This document shows positions 62,225 through 64,000 of a stretch of DNA of 64,000 nt, in pieces; the first letter of the stretch is position 1, and the number at the start of each line of letters is the position of its first letter. The notes below the pieces were generated by a model. The model was not told the DNA's origin. It made no database searches and worked only from the letters and a program-made list of their open reading frames with translations. This stretch comes from Aurantimonas endophytica (lineage in GTDB: Bacteria; Pseudomonadota; Alphaproteobacteria; Rhizobiales; Rhizobiaceae): the NCBI RefSeq assembly GCF_014196845.1, contig NZ_JACIEM010000005.1:1-64000 (forward strand). Direction: 5' to 3'. Made by a program: the position numbers and the translations under genes.

Positions 62225-64000
62225 ATGGCAGATACTACCGTAGGCGGATCGGCAGGTAAGGGAGACTTCCTCTCCAATATCGGCCGCATCTACACGATCT
62301 ACACCGGCGGCTTCATCGCCTTCGTGCTCCTGATGGCGCTGCTCAGCTGGCTGGGCGTTCCGAACGTCATCATCGGCTATCTCTTCGTCGGCTTCACCAT
62401 CGCCATCTACGCGATCATCGGCATCCTCAGCCGCACCATGCAGGTCGGCGAGTATTACGTGGCCGGCCGCCGCGTCCCGGCGATCTACAACGGCATGGCC
62501 ACCGGCGCCGACTGGATGTCCGGCGCTTCCTTCGTCGGCATGGCGGGCACGCTCTACCTGCTCGGCTATGACGGCCTCGCCTTCGTCCTCGGCTGGACCG
62601 GCGGCTACGTGCTCGTGGCCATCCTCGTCGCGCCGTATCTGCGCAAGTTCGGCGCCTACACGGTTCCCGACTTCCTGTCGGCCCGCTACGGCGGCAACTT
62701 TGCCCGCCTCATCGGCGTCGTCGTTCTGTTCTCCTGCTCGTTCACCTACGTGGTCGCGCAGATCTATGCCACGGGCATCATCTCGGCCCGCTTCCTCGGC
62801 CTCGACTTCAACGTCGCGGTCTATGTCGGCCTCGCCGGCATTCTGGTCTGTTCCATGCTCGGCGGCATGCGCGCCGTCACCTGGACACAGGTCGCGCAGT
62901 ACATCGTGCTGATCATCGCCTACCTCATCCCGGCCATCTGGATGTCGACGGTGCTGACCGGCGTGCCGATCCCGCAGCTGATGCAGGGTGAGGCGCTGCA
63001 GAACATCGCTGCGCTCGAACAGGCCCAGGGACTGGCGGTCGGCCATGCCACGCCGTTCGCGCATGGCGGCTACAACGCCCTCAACTACTTCCTGCTCATC
63101 CTCTGCCTGATGGTCGGCACGGCATCGCTGCCGCACGTCCTGATGCGCTATTTCACGACGCCTTCCGTCCGTGAGGCGCGCGTGTCGGTGGCGTGGTCGC
63201 TGCTGTTCATCTTCCTGCTCTACTTCACGGCGCCGGCCTATGCGGCTTTCGCGAAGTGGACGATGCTCGACCTGGTGGCATCCGGCCTGACGCCGGACAA
63301 CATCGCCGAAAAGGCCGGCTGGATGATGCGATGGGCGGCGGCGGACAACGCTCTCGTCCAGATCTGCGGCGCTGCCGCGGTGGATGCGGCGGCCATCGCA
63401 GCGGCCTGTGCGACACAGGGCGTGACCACGATCGGCTTCGCCAACATCAACCTCAACCCCGACATGATCGTGCTTGCCACGCCGGAAATGGCCGGCATGC
63501 CCTATGTCATCTCGGGTCTCGTCGCTGCCGGTGGTCTCGCCGCCGCGCTGTCGACGGCTGATGGCCTGCTGCTGGCCATCGCCAACGCGCTCAGCCACGA
63601 CATCTACTACAAGATGATCGACCAGAACGCGCCGACCTCGCGCCGCCTGATCGTGTCGCGGGTGCTGCTGGTGCTCGTGGCGCTCTGCGCAGCCTACGTG
63701 GCGTCCACCAAGCCGGGCGACATCCTGGCGATGGTGTCGTGGGCGTTCTCGCTTGCTGCGGCGGGGCTGTTCCCGGCGCTGGTGCTGGGCGTCTGGTGGA
63801 AGCGCAATAACACGCCGGGCGCCGTGGCCGGCATGATCGCGGGCTTCGGCATCTGCCTCTACTACCTGCTCGGCACCCGCTACGGCGCCGTCGGCTTCTA
63901 CGAGACGTGGAGCGGACTCTCCACGGCTTCGGCAGAGGCAGTCGCGCAGTATGCCGAGCTCAAGGCGGCCTATGCGGCGGCGGCACCTGAGGCACAGGCT
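62225..64000 (+). CDS. Sodium/solute symporter, acetate-type (3' end beyond window)
   Basis: The frame is open from ATG 62225 to the last base, giving 592 residues without a stop. It has about 13 helices. After a short polar start come GGFIAFVLLMALLSWLGVP, VGEYYVAGRRVPAIYNGMATGADWMSGASFVG (the SSS-family sodium-site region), LRKFGAYTVPDFLSARYGG, and GTASLPHVLMRYFTTPSVREAR. It resembles ActP and still more the VC_2705 symporter family, which pairs with DUF4212. Acetate or another short-chain acid is the likely cargo. GTGAGGGGGGGACGTCA lies before the start. Confidence 0.9.
   Translation, partial: MADTTVGGSAGKGDFLSNIGRIYTIYTGGFIAFVLLMALLSWLGVPNVIIGYLFVGFTIAIYAIIGILSRTMQVGEYYVAGRRVPAIYNGMATGADWMSGASFVGMAGTLYLLGYDGLAFVLGWTGGYVLVAILVAPYLRKFGAYTVPDFLSARYGGNFARLIGVVVLFSCSFTYVVAQIYATGIISARFLGLDFNVAVYVGLAGILVCSMLGGMRAVTWTQVAQYIVLIIAYLIPAIWMSTVLTGVPIPQLMQGEALQNIAALEQAQGLAVGHATPFAHGGYNALNYFLLILCLMVGTASLPHVLMRYFTTPSVREARVSVAWSLLFIFLLYFTAPAYAAFAKWTMLDLVASGLTPDNIAEKAGWMMRWAAADNALVQICGAAAVDAAAIAAACATQGVTTIGFANINLNPDMIVLATPEMAGMPYVISGLVAAGGLAAALSTADGLLLAIANALSHDIYYKMIDQNAPTSRRLIVSRVLLVLVALCAAYVASTKPGDILAMVSWAFSLAAAGLFPALVLGVWWKRNNTPGAVAGMIAGFGICLYYLLGTRYGAVGFYETWSGLSTASAEAVAQYAELKAAYAAAAPEAQA

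Overview
The window is about 64 kb of GC-rich chromosome, dense with genes, from an alphaproteobacterium, most likely of the Hyphomicrobiales (Rhizobiales). The grounds are a rhizobial-type 5S rRNA at the left edge, an initiator tRNA with an A-U first pair in its anticodon-stem triplet, ugpBAEC, TRAP and PotABCD-type transporters, choline-sulfatase, and many lone conserved alphaproteobacterial families. I saw no insertion sequence, integrase, CRISPR array or plasmid gene. This is chromosomal backbone with accessory catabolic islands.

Layout. 1-2452: the 3' end of a ribosomal RNA operon (5S and terminator), then fadD, then tRNA-fMet with its own terminator. 2840-13475: a P2-type cation ATPase, choline-sulfatase, the glycerol-3-phosphate transporter ugpBAEC behind a Pho box, and a tandem glycine riboswitch controlling a DadA-like amino-acid dehydrogenase. 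13580-24271: an endolysin-like muramidase, trehalose synthesis (otsB, otsA), an MFS exporter, a PPK2 kinase, an envelope-type two-component system flanked by an RcnB-like and an LTXXQ/Spy-like periplasmic protein, and a thiolase-GST pair.

24345-42430 is a hexuronate island. It has two TRAP transporters, uxaA, kdgK, uxuA, a GntR regulator, uxaC, uxuB, a KdgF-like cupin, kduI, kduD and an SMP-30 lactonase. Together these take glucuronate/galacturonate and unsaturated uronates to 2-keto-3-deoxygluconate (KDG) and its 6-phosphate. A tagaturonate reductase and the KDPG aldolase are not in the window. A serine hydrolase sits inside the island.

42489-48455 is a probable organophosphate-scavenging cassette: a DUF1045 2H-phosphoesterase, a PHP-domain phosphoesterase, and a divergent four-gene ABC importer. 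The shared promoter region has degenerate Pho-box-like repeats on both strands. 48486-61683 holds purU, a lipoprotein DD-carboxypeptidase, an FAD oxidoreductase that seems to need a CTG start, a FecR/CHASE2-adenylate cyclase pair, a threonine-dehydratase-like enzyme, a hydroxypyruvate-isomerase-like enzyme, xthA and small conserved genes. 58933-64000 is an acetate-symporter-type locus: an exonuclease-CBS-DUF294 fusion, an unknown gene, DUF4212, and a sodium/solute symporter cut by the window end.

Three cross-cutting patterns stand out. First, all four ABC/TRAP binding-protein genes are followed by a strong GC hairpin before the permease gene. Second, a shared GTTTCGYAAC sequence links the two-component system to both neighbouring periplasmic-protein genes. 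Third, phosphate-starvation signals recur at the ugp and PHP/ABC loci. All calls rest on reading the sequence and on remembered family features; no database search was run.
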